Shown here: positions 24,315 through 35,440 of the stretch, in pieces
Position numbering within the stretch: position 1 is the first letter of the stretch
Layout of the letters: every line of letters starts with the position of its first letter
DNA from: Coenobita brevimanus
Taxonomy: Eukaryota; Arthropoda; Malacostraca; Decapoda; Coenobitidae
Direction: 5' to 3'
NCBI GenBank assembly: GCA_032717465.1
Contig: CM064690.1
Span: 25,873,153-25,937,152 of the forward strand
DNA: 64,000 nucleotides
Made by a program: the position numbers and the translations under genes
The notes under the pieces: generated by a model
Seen by the model: the letters and a program-made list of their open reading frames with translations, nothing else
The model's database searches: none
What the model was told of the DNA's origin: nothing

Positions 24315-24466
24315 GATGATGATGATGATGATGATGATTAGAAAGAAGAAATGGTGGTGGTGGTGGTGGTGGTGGTGGTGGTGGTGGTGGTGATAATGAT
24401 GATGACGATGATGATGATGATGATGATGATGATGAGTAGGAGGAGGAAATGGTGGTGGTGGTGGTA

Positions 24467-24519
<53 letters not shown>

Positions 24520-24595
24520 GATTAGGAGGAGGAAATGGTGGTGGTGGTGGTGGTGGTGGTGGTGGTGGTGGTGGTGGTGGTGGTGGTGGTGGTGG

Positions 24596-24661
<66 letters not shown>

Positions 24662-24662
24662 C
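24315..24662 (+). repeat. (GAT)n(GGT)n trinucleotide tract
   Basis: Alternating blocks of GAT and GGT units separated by AGGAGGAAA. The 130-codon poly-His frame on - is an artefact. Confidence 0.95.
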
Positions 24663-24914
24663 CACTTTCCACATCAACCCAAGCCCATTTTCTAAGTGGC
24701 CCAGGATGTCACGCAGCGCATTCTTCTCACCGCTTTAGTCTGCCTCTTAAACCTTAACACTATTTTATTTACGTGACCTTAATATCGACCGGGTTTGGCA
24801 TAAATAGCACAGAAGGGGATGTTCAGGTGAAAATGTGGGGAATAAATCGCCACGGGAGAGGTGTTAGGGAATCTGCAGAGTCATTTATATTACGGCCATC
24901 AAATCTCGGGGAAA

Positions 24915-24975
24915 GACATGTTGATTTTATTCAGGCTGACGTGAGACGATTTCGCTCAGCACTAGAAACCCCTCC
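24915..24975 (+). mobile_element. Degenerate R1 end
   Basis: TTGATTTTATTCAGGCT at 24921 and GAGACGATTTCGCTCAGC at 24943, followed by an AACCCCTCCAG remnant. Confidence 0.45.
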
Positions 24976-25149
24976 AGATAGACATAGATAAATAGACAGA
25001 TAGATAGATGGATAGATAGATAGAATGATAGATGGATAGATAGGTAGATAGATAAATATATAAATAAAAAATAAATTCTTAGAAAATTTAGGCAAAGGTC
25101 AAGGCCACGGGGAAAGGTCAAAGGTAATGGTCATTAGACGAAAGAAATT

Positions 25150-25420
25150 CAGTAAACAAAATATCTCCAAAAAATATCTCCAAAAATACCTCCAAAATAT
25201 ATCTCAAAAAATATCCCCAAAAATATCTCAAAAAATATCTTTAAAAAATATCTCAAAAAAATATCCCCAAAAATATCTTCAAAAAATATCCCCAAAAATA
25301 TCTTCAAAAAATATCCCCAAAAATATCTTCAAAAATAGGTCCAAAAAATATCTTCAAAAAATATCCCCAAAAATATCTCAAAAAATATCTCCAAAAAAGG
25401 TCTTCAAAAAATATATCCAA
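25150..25420 (+). repeat. ~25 bp AT-rich minisatellite
   Basis: Units such as AAAAATATCCCCAAAAATAT plus CTTCA, with 13 bp half-units (AAAAATATCTCC). It ends directly against an R1 terminus. Confidence 0.9.
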
Positions 25421-25605
25421 ATGCTGAATAAAATCGTCTAGTAACAGCAGGAGATAAACACGTCATCGGTCTGAAGGGATTAAATGGGGATTAGGGGGAT
25501 TATTCTTGTAGTAGTAGTGGGATTTAGGATTTTTTTTTTTTTACCTTAGCCTTTTAAGGAAAAAAAAAAGAAGTCAATCTCAGCTGTATAAAATCGTCTG
25601 GAGAG
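25420..25605 (-). mobile_element. Two R1 right ends
   Basis: GCTGAATAAAATCGTCTAG at 25423 is followed by AACACGTCATCGGTCTGAAG and GGGATTAAATGGGGATTAGG. GCTGTATAAAATCGTCTGG is at 25583. Both have the same orientation, about 160 bp apart, and each is next to a microsatellite. Confidence 0.55.
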
Positions 25606-25609
25606 CGAA

Positions 25610-25611
<2 letters not shown>

Positions 25612-25661
<50 letters not shown>

Positions 25662-25950
25662 TTCCCGCCTCTCTAAGAAATTACTCACTCTAAGCCAACC
25701 TTCTGAGAGCACTTAAAAAAAAAGAGAAAAAAAAAAGAAAATACCTTGAACATTTCTGAACAATTACCGCCTCCCACACACTCTCCCTCACCTCCTCCTC
25801 CTCCTCCTTCTTCTCCTCCTCCTTCCTCTCCTTCTCCTCCTCCTCCTCCTCCTCCTCACAAGCTCATCCCACTCAAGCTTATGTCGAGAAGCCACGGAAT
25901 TTAAGTTTAATGTTCAATCTTTTTCCATGTGTGATTTTGGGGTAATGCTG

Positions 25951-25995
<45 letters not shown>
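25612..25995. repeat. (CA)n, (TCC)n and (CT)n
   Basis: (CA)n at 25612-25660, TCC-rich DNA at 25790-25858 and (CT)n at 25953-25993. Confidence 0.93.
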
Positions 25996-25997
<2 letters not shown>

Positions 25998-26029
25998 GTA
26001 GACGTGAGTGAGTATTCTTCTTCGTTGAG

Positions 26030-26240
26030 GATTATTCATGTTCTTGTTCTTGTTCTTCGTCTTCTTCGTCCTCTTTTTCTCCTGTTCTCTTTCTCCCTCT
26101 TTCTTACTCTTACACTACTTCTCCCTCTCCTCCTCCTCCTCCTCCTCTTCTTCTCTTCTTCCTCCTCCTCATCTTTTTCTTCCTCTTCTTCCTCCTCCTC
26201 GTCATTTTTCTTCCTCTTCCTCTTCTTCATTGTCATAATA
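26030..26240 (+). repeat. TTC/TCC trinucleotide tract
   Basis: C/T-rich triplets; both-strand open frames (Ser/Leu/Phe, Glu/Lys/Arg) are artefacts. Confidence 0.85.
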
Positions 26241-26631
26241 CCAATCCTTCCACTGTTATGTAGGGTAATTCCAAGGTTTAACAATACCATACACAGTTCT
26301 ATTTCTCTATACCGGAAGTGACAGAAGGGTAGATAGATAGAAAGTAGATAAAGAGGGCAAAGAGGATGGTCGTAAAAGACTTCATAGCAAAGAGGGCTTC
26401 ACCTTTCATTCACCTTCCTCACCAGACCTATGCATTCCTCGTTACATCTAGCTATCTATTTATGTCTATCTATCTACCCATTCATCCATCTATCTATCTG
26501 CCTACCTACCCACCTCTCTACTACCTATCTATCCACCTATATCTATCTATCTATCTGCACACATGGGTAGAGAAAACAGACTTTGTTGTGTGGACGGCGG
26601 GAGACACTACGTTAAGTTTGTACTGATTGAT

Positions 26632-26682
<51 letters not shown>

Positions 26683-26690
26683 GTGTGTGA
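26632..26690 (+). repeat. (GT)n
   Basis: About 28 GT units with one GC change. Confidence 0.95.
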
Positions 26691-27405
26691 ATCCAAGCTA
26701 GAGTGCAAGTGAGTCCAAGCTAGAGTGCGAGTGAGTCCAAGCCAGAGTGCAAGTGAGTCCAAGATAAAGTGCGAGTTCAAGCTAGAGTGCGAGTGAGTCC
26801 AAGATAAAGTGCGAGTTCAAGCTAGAGTGCGAGTGAGTCCAAGATAAAGTGCGAGTTCAAGCTAGAGTGCGAGTGAGTCCAAGATAAAGTGCGAGTGAGT
26901 CCAAGCTAGAATGCAAGTGAGTTCAAGATAGAGTGCGAGTGAGTCCAAGCTAGAGTGCGAGTGAGTCCAAGCTAGAGTGCGAGTGAGAGTGCGAGTTAGT
27001 CCAAGCTAAAGTGCGAGTTCAAGCTAGTGCGAGTGAGTCCAAGCTAGGGTGCGAGTGAGTCCAAGCTAGAGTGCGAGTGAGTCCAAGCTAGAGTGCGAGT
27101 GAGAGTGCGAGTTAGTCCAAGCTAAAGTGCGAGTTCAAGCTAGTGCGAGTGAGTCCAAGCTAGGGTGCGAGTGAGTCCAAGCTAGAGTGCGAGTGAGTTC
27201 AAGCTAGAGTGCGAGTGAGTCCAAGGTAGAATGCGAGTGAGTTCAAGCTAGAATGCAAGTGAGTTCAAGATAGAGTGCGAGTGAGTCCAAGCTAAAGTGC
27301 GAGTTCAAGCTAGAGAGAGAGTGAGTTCAAGCTAGAGTGCGAGTGAAAGCTATAGTGCGAGTTCAAGCTAGAGTGCGAGTGAGTCCAAGAGTGCGAGTGG
27401 CTGAT
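26691..27405 (+). repeat. 22 bp minisatellite, ~30 units
   Basis: The unit is GAGTCCAAGCTAGAGTGCGA plus GT, with AAGATAAAG variants and shortened units missing GAGTCC. Higher-order 33-44 bp and ~110 bp blocks repeat (for example 26950-27060 against 27060-27170). Confidence 0.95.
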
Positions 27406-27568
27406 GAGCGTCTTGAGATGAACTGCGGCTGTGAGATAAGTCTGGGGAAAGATGGAAAGATGAGGGAGTCCAATTCAAAGATGATCTAGGACGAGATTAG
27501 AGTCCTACGTAAGTCTGGCTCCAAGATAGGGCGAGTCAAGGAAGCTAATCCCAGTTGAAGGATTTTGG

Positions 27569-27570
<2 letters not shown>

Positions 27571-27636
<66 letters not shown>
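27571..27636 (+). repeat. (GC)n(CA)n
   Basis: GCGCGCGC leads into about 28 CA units. Confidence 0.95.
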
Positions 27637-27638
<2 letters not shown>

Positions 27639-27919
27639 TCCACACCTCACTGTACCCAAACTCTCCACTTCACTACTGTCTGAGGTACAAATCCGTCTTT
27701 CGTTTTTTCAAAGTTTAATTCGCTGACTTTCAAAACCAATAAAGTGTGTGTAACAAAACATAAACAAATAAATAAATCCTGACTGTAATGGGCGTGGTCT
27801 TGGCGATTTAAAGGAAAGACTTAAAGGATGTGGGGAAAGTCAGGATTAGCGTTGGTTTTAGTCCTTCCTTAAATCATGACTTCGTTCAAGATTTATTTTA
27901 CATCGTCACATCCACAAAT

Positions 27920-28090
27920 ATGAAAAAGAAAGAGGAGAAGAAGAAGAGGAAGAATAAGAACAAGAACAAGAAGAGGAGGAGGAGGAGGATAAGAAAAAGA
28001 AAAGAAGAAGAAGAAGAAGAAGAAGAAGAAGAGGAGGAGGAGGAGAAGAAGAAGGAGGAGGAAGAGGAGAAAAAGTAGAAGAAGAAGAAT
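27920..28090 (+). repeat. GAA/GAG purine tract
   Basis: AAGAAGAAG and GAGGAGGAG triplets, with Lys/Glu/Arg or Ser/Phe frames that are not genes. Confidence 0.9.
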
Positions 28091-28318
28091 TTAGGCATTA
28101 TCTTTGAGAGGCTGGCCCGTTACACCTACACACCAGCACCACCTCTCTCAGCTGAAATGAAATGATCTCACGTTGACTGGAACAGCATGCTAGAGTTGTC
28201 CGAACGATGAAAGGGTCAAGTATCATATGAAAATACAATACGATCGTTCATATTTATACCTTAATGAAAAAAAAATCCACCACGTTCCTTCTCTCTTCCA
28301 AAGCGTCTCAGGTTCACA

Positions 28319-28319
<1 letters not shown>

Positions 28320-28360
<41 letters not shown>

Positions 28361-29059
28361 CCTCTCTCTTTCTCTCTCTCAGCTTTTTATTTCCCTCCCC
28401 TCATCTTTCTCTCACCTCCTTCCTTCCTTCCTTTCTTCAGCTTCAGTAATTTTCAACCACATAATTCATTTCCCTCTTCACGCTGCTCACTCCCCTTTGT
28501 CATTCATTTCTTTTCATTCAGTCTTTTCATCTCATCATTCCCCATCGTCTTCCTTCGTTTCCTCCTCTCGTATGCTCATCTTCATCTCCTCCCCTTCATC
28601 TTCTTTCTCTTCCTCTTCACTTCCTATGTAGTTCATATTCTCTTCTCCTTCTCTACCCTCTTTCCTCCTAATTCTCCTCTATTATGTCTGTTTATCATCT
28701 TCCTTCTTCCTCTTTCGCTTATTCTTCCCCACTTCCCTTTCCTTTACCTCATTATTCTCCCCTCTTTTCCTATTACCTTCTTCCTTTTTTTCCTCTCCCA
28801 CCCTTGCCTTTCCATAATTTTCTTCCTTCACCACTCTTTCCCCTTTCCTCTTCCTCCTTCCACCTCCTCACCTCTCATTAGTCTCCCCATCTCTGTCGTT
28901 CTTTCTTCCTTTTTCTTTATGCTTTTCTGTCTTCCTACGTCCTTTTCTGCTCTTAATCCCTCCTCCTCTTCTCTACTCTCTTCCTTTCAATCTTTCTTCT
29001 TCCCTCATTTCTCACTTTCTTTAATTTTTTCTCTCAATCTATCCTCTTCTCTCCCACTC

Positions 29060-29114
<55 letters not shown>

Positions 29115-29508
29115 TTTTACCTTCTACTCATCCTTCCATTTTTCTTCGTTCATCATTCTCGCTTCCCCTCCTTTTCTCCTCTTCTGTATTTTTTTTTTCA
29201 TTCTCTTTCCCTTTATTTCCTTTATTCATTTCCTCTAAAATCCCCTTATTTATCATTTTAATTCGTCTTTACTTTTTCTTCCTTATTATCTCAGTTTATC
29301 CTCTCTTTCCTGGTCTAGCTTTTCTTCTCTTTTTTAAATCCTTCTTCATTTCTCTTCTCACCAGCTCTTCGTTTTACTCTCTCTCTTTATTTTCACTATT
29401 TTTCAAGGTCTGTTTAGTATTACCTTCTCCTCTTGCAATTCCTTCAGTCTTTCCTTCTTATCTCTCTCTCTCTCTCTTCGCATTCTGTTCGTCCGTCCGT
29501 CCGTCTGC

Positions 29509-29539
<31 letters not shown>

Positions 29540-29760
29540 CCTCTTCCTTCCCGTCTGTCTTAGCTCTTTTCCTCCCTAACCCCACTATCATCTTTTCCTT
29601 CACTGCTGTCTTCCTCTCTTCCTCTTCTTCCATCTATTCCTCCCATTTTACCTCCTCTTTTTCCTCTTTTTTCTTCATTCACCATCCTGTTGCTTTTGTC
29701 TATTTCCTCTTTCGTCTGTCTTTACATTTTTCTTCATCCACTTTAATTTTTCTTCTTTCT
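28320..29760 (+). repeat. Polypyrimidine tract with (CT)n blocks
   Basis: (CT)n at 28322-28353 and 29063-29112, and TTCC/CTCC DNA throughout. The 214-codon frame is simple sequence. Confidence 0.9.
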
Positions 29761-29790
29761 TTAACTATCTATCTATCTATCTATCTATAG

Positions 29791-30030
29791 CCCGACGCCC
29801 TAATCCCGCAAAGGGTGGCCGCAGACAAAACGCCTCCAAGTCACTCTGTCACCCACCATTTGACTCCCCTCCCCCCAACTCACCCCCCCCCTCCCTCATA
29901 TACCTCTCAACTCCATCCCTCCACCTCATCCTCGGTCTACCCCTCCCTCTCCCTCCCTCCACCTCACCTACATACACCCTCTTAGTCAGTCTTTCATTCT
30001 CCATCCTCTCCACATGTCCAAACCATTTTC
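29791..30030 (-). mobile_element. Fossil 3' end of a second LINE (RT C-terminus) with (TAGA)n tail
   Basis: On the - strand this reads KWFGHVERMENERLTKRVYV, a Gly/Arg-rich GRGRGRPRMRWRDGVERYM, and, after a frameshift at a run of nine C (+ strand ~29883-29891), SQMVGDRVTWRRFVCGHPLRD and stop. The W-x-GHV-x-RM...RGRP-x-x-RW-x-D signature is the C-terminal tail of endonuclease/RT polyproteins of RTE-like non-LTR elements. A (TAGA)n run (CTAT on +, 29765-29789) follows directly, as a 3' tail would. No upstream RT domain is visible; beyond 30030 the DNA turns into polypyrimidine repeats. A 5'-truncated, decayed insertion. Confidence 0.75.
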
Positions 30031-30896
30031 TTTAATTATTCTTTATTCATTATCAATCATCTTCCTTCCCTTCCCCCTCTCATATGCTTGTCCATCTTCA
30101 TTATCATCCCTAATTTCACCTTCCTTCTTTACTCTCTCTCTCTCTCTCTCTCTCTCATTTATTCAGTCAATTATTTCTCTATTACCTCTTCTTTCCTTCC
30201 TTCTTTCTTATGCACATTCCTTCCTTCCTTCGTCTCTGTCATACCACTTTCCTTCCTTCATTCTCTGCTCCCTGTTGCTCCTTCCTTCTATCTTTCCTTT
30301 TCCTCAAGCTTTCTCTGTTCTCTCTGTCACCTCTCCCTTCTTCCGCCATTCTGTCTTCTCTCTAACCTTTCTATCGCCTCTCCTACCACCTTTTTCTATC
30401 TCCTCTGTCTATCACCTCTCCCTTCTTCCGCCATTCTGTCTCTCTCTAACCTTTCTATCGCCTCTCCTACCACCTTTTTCTATCTCCTCTCATTTCTTCC
30501 GTCGCTCTGTCTTTTCCCTCCAATCTTCTTCCTTCATCCCGTCTGTCGCTTGTCCTCTTTTTTTCTTGTTTCTTCACTGTGTCTTTACCACCTCTTACCT
30601 CTTTATTAGAAATACTTCCTTTATTTTTATTACTCCTTGTGTTTCGTTTTACTCTCATTCTTTCCCACTGTCTTACTTCCCCTTTCCTTCTTTCTTTCTC
30701 TCCTTCCTTCCTACTTTCCTTGAATTTTCAGGACACTTCACTCATTTTGTCTCTCCTCCTCCTCCTCCTTCTTCTCCTCCTCAACATAAATATCCTCTCT
30801 CCATCTCCCTCTAACCCCCCCTTCTCTCTCTGTCTCCCCCCCCCCCGTTTCTTTTTCCTTCTCCTTGACCTCTTCATCTTTTTCCTCCACACAAAT

Positions 30897-30967
<71 letters not shown>

Positions 30968-31009
30968 TATTCACCTATCATCTTCTATTTTTCTTTCTAC
31001 CGCATCACT

Positions 31010-31085
<76 letters not shown>
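30031..31085 (+). repeat. Polypyrimidine tract with 85 bp duplication and long (CT)n
   Basis: An 85 bp unit starting CACCTCTCCCTTCTTCCGCC occurs at 30328 and 30413, nearly identical. (CT)n blocks lie at 30899-30962 and 31014-31084. The 266-codon frame is an artefact. Confidence 0.88.
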
Positions 31086-31088
<3 letters not shown>

Positions 31089-31184
31089 AAGAACAGCTAC
31101 AGGGTGGTAAAAATTATGTTCCCGCGGTCTACTTGGCAGGGTGATAATTTCCGGGCCTCTAATTTCAGTGAGTGAGAGGTTATG

Positions 31185-31297
31185 GGGCGTGAGGAGGAGG
31201 AGGAGGAGCAGGAGGAGGAAGATGTGATGAAAAGGTTGATGATGATAATGGGTAGAGGTGAGAGGGGAGAGAACGTGGACTAAAGAAGAACGGAAAT

Positions 31298-31337
<40 letters not shown>

Positions 31338-31369
31338 GGATGAGGAGGAGGAGGAGGAGGAGAACAACA

Positions 31370-31409
<40 letters not shown>

Positions 31410-31741
31410 GTGGGATATTAATAAAGAAAATTAATATATATATATACAACTGGAAAAAATAAAGGGAAAGAGGAAGTGAGTAACGAAGATAAGAAAATGA
31501 TGATGATGATGATGATGATGATGACGATGAAAAACTGAAAACAATGATGACTGATGATAGAGGTGATGATAATGAAGATGAAGAAGATGAGAGGAGTGGG
31601 AAGATGAGGAGAAAAAGAGTAAGGAGGAGGAAGAAGAAGAATGGAGAAGGAGGTAAAATGACGATGGAGAAGGGAAAGATAAAGTTAGGAAGAAACATCA
31701 GAAGGAAAGAAAACGGAAGAGCGTAAAAATAAGAGGAATGG

Positions 31742-31790
<49 letters not shown>

Positions 31791-31835
31791 AATAATAATA
31801 ATGATGATAAAGAAAATAAGGACATGAAAGAGGAA
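31185..31835. repeat. (GAG)n, (GAT)n and (AAT)n trinucleotide tracts
   Basis: GAGGAGGAG at 31190-31215, (GAT)n at 31298-31335, (AAT)n at 31370-31408, GAT-rich DNA at 31498-31530 and (AAT)n at 31746-31790. Confidence 0.9.
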
Positions 31836-32012
31836 TGAAAAATAAAGCAAAAAAAGCAAGAGGAAGGGGAAGTTACCCTCTCATCTCCACAAAAAACGAG
31901 ACCCTCTCTTAATTATAGAGAAAATGGGAGTGGGGCTTCCTCACCTCACTCTAGCTCACTTTCTCTCATTTTCTCACTATCTTCCCGACTATCCCATTTA
32001 GCGGCTCAATTA

Positions 32013-32013
32013 T

Positions 32014-32068
<55 letters not shown>

Positions 32069-32270
32069 ACGTTTCTTTCCCTTCTCATTCATTCATCACA
32101 TTCCCTTGCCATCCCCACACCCATTTCCCCCCCATCCACATCCCTGTCCATCCCCCGTTCCCTCTTTATCCCCACTCCCTCTCCAGCCCCACTCCCACCC
32201 ATCCCCATCCCTCCCATCCCACTCCCTCTCCCCAACCCCACTCCCTCATTATTTATATCAATCCCCCTTC
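32013..32270 (+). repeat. (CT)n and CCCCATCC tract
   Basis: (CT)n at 32013-32065, then C-rich CATCCC/CACTCCC repeats. Confidence 0.88.
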
Positions 32271-32356
32271 GCCTCTAAGGTAGCCATATTTGCAGAAGAC
32301 ACGAATATAAGTGAAGAGGCAATTACCAAAGAGGACCCTGAAGAATCCATCCACAG

Positions 32357-32388
<32 letters not shown>

Positions 32389-32410
32389 TACTATTACTAC
32401 TACTACTAAT
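32357..32410 (+). repeat. (CTA)n
   Basis: ACTACTACT with two interruptions. Confidence 0.9.
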
Positions 32411-32723
32411 ACCTCTCCAAAAGCTGAAGGAAACGGTCTAGCAGCATCAAAACTAAAAATATAAATGGAACAGCAGATGAAACTTACCCACGTCGACGAA
32501 ATCATTTTTTTACCTGTTACCTCAAGATGATTTACCTTATTCTTAGGAGGGTCTCTGGGTGTCTTAAGTGGCTATAAAATCTTGCGTAAGAAGCCCTTAA
32601 GACGTGGGGTAAGAAGAGACTAAGGAAATTGTAACGGTGTGTTTCGAGTGATTTTTTTTTTTCTTGATGCCAAAATGAAGGACCCACAGCCGGCAAAACT
32701 GGTCCTGTTCCGAGAAGTATAAT

Positions 32724-32724
<1 letters not shown>

Positions 32725-32779
<55 letters not shown>
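32725..32779 (+). repeat. (CA)n
   Basis: About 27 units. Confidence 0.95.
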
Positions 32780-32782
<3 letters not shown>

Positions 32783-32784
32783 AA

Positions 32785-33045
32785 AGCCCTTTCATTTCGC
32801 ATTATGTTTAAAAGAAAGGAAGTTGTCAGCAAAGGGAAAGACAGAACACTGGAAAGGAAGACAGCCTGGAAGTTGATCAATTGCATGCAGGAAAGACTAA
32901 GAGTACATGCCAACTCTTGCATTAGGCAGATGGAAAAAAGAGGGACGAATGTGTGTAGGCAGACGGGTGCTACGAGCCTGTATACGTCACCGAGGAGGGC
33001 TGGACAGGGTGCGAACATGTGAGACCAAACATAATTTCGTTACGA
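32785..33045. other. Low-repeat stretch, unassigned
   Basis: Open on + for 72 codons (32804-33022, basic and Gln-rich) and on - for 132 codons. Codon content shows no family signature and no splice signals frame it. It could be a decayed transposon. Confidence 0.35.
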
Positions 33046-33054
33046 GCATTACCC

Positions 33055-33390
33055 CCTTTCGCCCCCTCCCCCTCTCTCCAAACATGCCCCCCCCCACTAT
33101 CCTCACCCCACCTCCCCCACTCACCCCTTCTCTCATATGCCTCCCCCGTCCCCTCTCCCTCTTACCCCACTCTCCAAACAATTCTCCCCACCATTCTCAC
33201 CTCCCCCCACTCACCCTTTCTCTCACATGACCTCCCTGTCCCGTCCATTTCCCCACCCTGCCTCCCCTCTCCTACTTCACCCTTCACTCACCCCACTCAC
33301 TCCTTCTCTCACATGCCTACCCACTGTCCCCTCACCCTCCCCACTGTGCCTCCCCTCCCCTACTTCACTCCTCACTCACCCCTCTTCCCC
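33055..33390 (+). repeat. CCCCACTCACCC repeat tract
   Basis: Imperfect units of about 80-110 bp containing CACTCACCCTTTCTCTCAC and CATGCCTCCCC, leading into the duplicated exon remnant at 33395. Confidence 0.75.
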
Positions 33391-33394
33391 ACAG

Positions 33395-33445
33395 ACCCAG
33401 ACAATAGATGGCAGGGTTCACCTAAGTGACGTCAGGTTCAGCTCT
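33395..33445 (+). pseudogene. Truncated duplicate of the Beat-like exon at 34517
   Basis: A pyrimidine tract ending CCCCACAG at 33394 is followed by about 17 codons reading TQTIDGRVHLSDVRFSS. These align without gaps to NHTTDGKVHLSNVQLAS at the start of the exon at 34517, including the shared DG and VHLS. Similarity stops where the real exon continues into GRYKCEV; here the sequence becomes Pro/Ser-rich simple DNA. The F-strand Cys and a donor are missing, so it cannot replace the real exon. It lies 1.12 kb upstream, and both copies sit in similar CACTC/TTCC-rich DNA. Confidence 0.7.
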
Positions 33446-33789
33446 CTTTGTTTATGTACTCCCCTTCCCCCATCCTCCCTCTTCCCCCTCTCCCCTCCCC
33501 ACTCCCACTCCCTGCACCACTCTTACGTCTCCCACCTTCCCTACCCTCCCACACTTTTCTTCCTCCGCCCCCATTCACTTGTTCTTTTTCCTTCTCACTG
33601 CCCACAATCACTCTCTTCTTCCTCTACTCCTATTTAACATCTTTTCTTCCTCCATCCCCACAATCACTCTTTCCTTCCTCCACTTATCCACTGTTTTCTT
33701 CCCCTAACCCCAATCAATGACTCCCGGACGATAACTTTCTTTTCACCTGTCCCCACTAACTCCCCTCCTTAACTCCCGCTCAGTCACCT

Positions 33790-33950
33790 GACTTTCCTTA
33801 ACCCCATTCACTCCCCTCCTCGCCTACCCTCACTCACGCCCCTCCTCCCCTACCCCCACTCACGCCCCTCCTCCCCTACCCCCACTCACTCCCCTCCTCC
33901 CCTACTCCCACTCATTCCCCTCCTCCCGTATCCCCACTCAATCACTTTAC
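33790..33950 (+). repeat. 27 bp CACTCACGCCCCTCC minisatellite
   Basis: CCCACTCACGCCCCTCCTCC plus CCTACC, about 4-5 units. Confidence 0.88.
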
Positions 33951-34039
33951 TTCCCCATCCCAATTCACTGTTTTCTTCCCCAACATCCAGCTAGTCACAT
34001 TCCTTGCTCTACACCCATTATGAATCACTTTCCTTCACC

Positions 34040-34490
34040 CATTAATCTGCTCTTTTCTTCCCACACCCCCACTCTTTTCTTCCCACACCTCTACTCTTTT
34101 CTTCCCACACCTCCACTCTTTTCTTCCCACACCCCCACTCTGTTCTTCCACACCTCCACTCTTTTCTTCCACACCCCCACACTTTTTTCCCACACTTCCA
34201 CTCTTTTCTTCCACACCCCCACACTTTCTTCCCACACCCTCACTCTTTTCTTCCCACACCTCTACTCTTTTCTTCCCACACCCTCACTCTTTTCTTCCCA
34301 CACCCTCACTCTTTTCTTCCCACACCCTCACTCTTTTCTTCCCACACACTCACTCTTTTCTTCCCACACCTTCACTCTTTCCTTCCACACCCCCATTCTT
34401 TTCTCCCCACACCACTCTTTTCTTCCCACACCACTCTTTTCTTCCCACACTTTTCTCCCACACCCCCACTCTCTTCTTCCCACACCCCTA
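34040..34490 (+). repeat. ~24 bp CTTTTCTTCCCACACC minisatellite
   Basis: Units ACTCTTTTCTTCCCACACCC with C/T drift, about 19 copies, reaching the acceptor of the Beat-like exon at 34517. It supplies that exon's polypyrimidine tract. Confidence 0.92.
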
Positions 34491-34516
34491 CTCATCCCCT
34501 CTCTTCTTCTCCACAG

Positions 34517-34649
34517 AACCACACCACAGATGGCAAGGTCCACCTGAGCAACGTACAGCTGGCCTCGTCTGGAAGGTACAAGTGTGAGGTCATACTCGAG
34601 AGCCCAGCCTTCCTAACTGCAGACTCCTCCTCGAACATGACCGTCGTAG
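34517..34649 (+). CDS. Beaten path-like Ig protein, internal exon (end of Ig domain 1)
   Basis: This is an internal coding exon of a Beat-family immunoglobulin protein. In Drosophila these are secreted or membrane-attached neuronal proteins that act in motor-axon defasciculation and bind Side receptors. The acceptor is a pyrimidine tract ending in CAG at 34516, and the donor is GTAAGT at 34650. The 44 codons (phase 0 in, +1 out) contain VHLSNVQLASSGRYKCEV, the E-F strand region of an Ig fold with the tyrosine-corner Y-x-C, followed by an ESPAF stretch as in Beat proteins. The Cys (residue 23 of the visible 202) needs a partner Cys in an upstream exon that was not found. A 21-22 bp minisatellite starts right at the donor. 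A truncated copy of this exon lies at 33395. Family assignment is firm from the motifs; the paralogue is not determined. Confidence 0.88.
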
Positions 34650-35440
34650 GTAAGTTAGGGGCAGTTACAGTGAAGTTAGGGGAAGTTACAGTGAAGTCAG
34701 GGGCAGTTACTGTGAAGTTAGGGACAGTTATAGTGGTTAGGGGAAGTCACAGTGAAGTTATGTGCAGTTAGAGTGAAGTTAGGGAGAAGTTACAATGAAG
34801 TTAGGGAAAGTTACGGTGAAGTTAGGGGCAGTTGCAGTGAAGTTTTGGCAGCTAGTGAAGTTAGGGGCAGTTACAGTGAAGTTAGGGGCAGTTGCAGTGA
34901 AGTTTTGGCAGCTAGTGAAGTTAGGGGCAGTTACAGTGAAGTTAGGGGAAGTTACAGTGAAGTCAGGGGCAGTTACAGTGAAGTTAGGGCAGTTAGTGAA
35001 GTTAGGGACAGTTACAGTGAAGCTGGGGGAAGTTAGTGAAGTTGGGGAAGTTACAGTGAAGTTAGGGCAGTTACAGTGAAGTTAGGGTCAGTTACAGTGA
35101 AGTAAGAGGTAGTTGGTGAAATTAGGAATAGTTACAGTGAAGTTAGGGGTTGTTACAGTGACGTTAGGGGAAGTCACACTGAAGTTAGGGGCAGTTACAA
35201 TGACGTTAGGGACAGTTACAGTGAAGTTAGGGGAAGTTAGTGGCAGTTAGTGAAGTTAGGGGTAGTTACAGTGAAGTTAGGCGAAGTTACAGTGAAGTCA
35301 GTGAAGTTATAATGGTTAGGGGAAGTTAGTGAAGTTAGGGGCAGTTACAGTGAAGTTAGGCGAAGTTACAGTGAAGCTAGGGACAGTTACAGTGAAGTTA
35401 GGACGGGTTACTTTGAGTTAGGATAAGTTAAGGTCTTGTG
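34650..35440 (+). repeat. ~21 bp minisatellite starting at the splice donor
   Basis: Units AGTTACAGTGAAGTTAGGGG with C/A ends and shortened forms, about 35 copies. The first unit overlaps the donor: GTAAGTTAGGGG at 34650 resembles the GAAGTTAGGGG of each later unit. Confidence 0.92.

Noticed and set aside
24280..24672. Poly-His protein of 130 codons
   Set aside because: Complement of a (GAT)n(GGT)n trinucleotide tract.
34650..35440. Interstitial telomere repeat (TTAGG is the arthropod telomere unit)
   Set aside because: TTAGG appears once per ~21 bp unit, embedded in other sequence, not as tandem pentamers.
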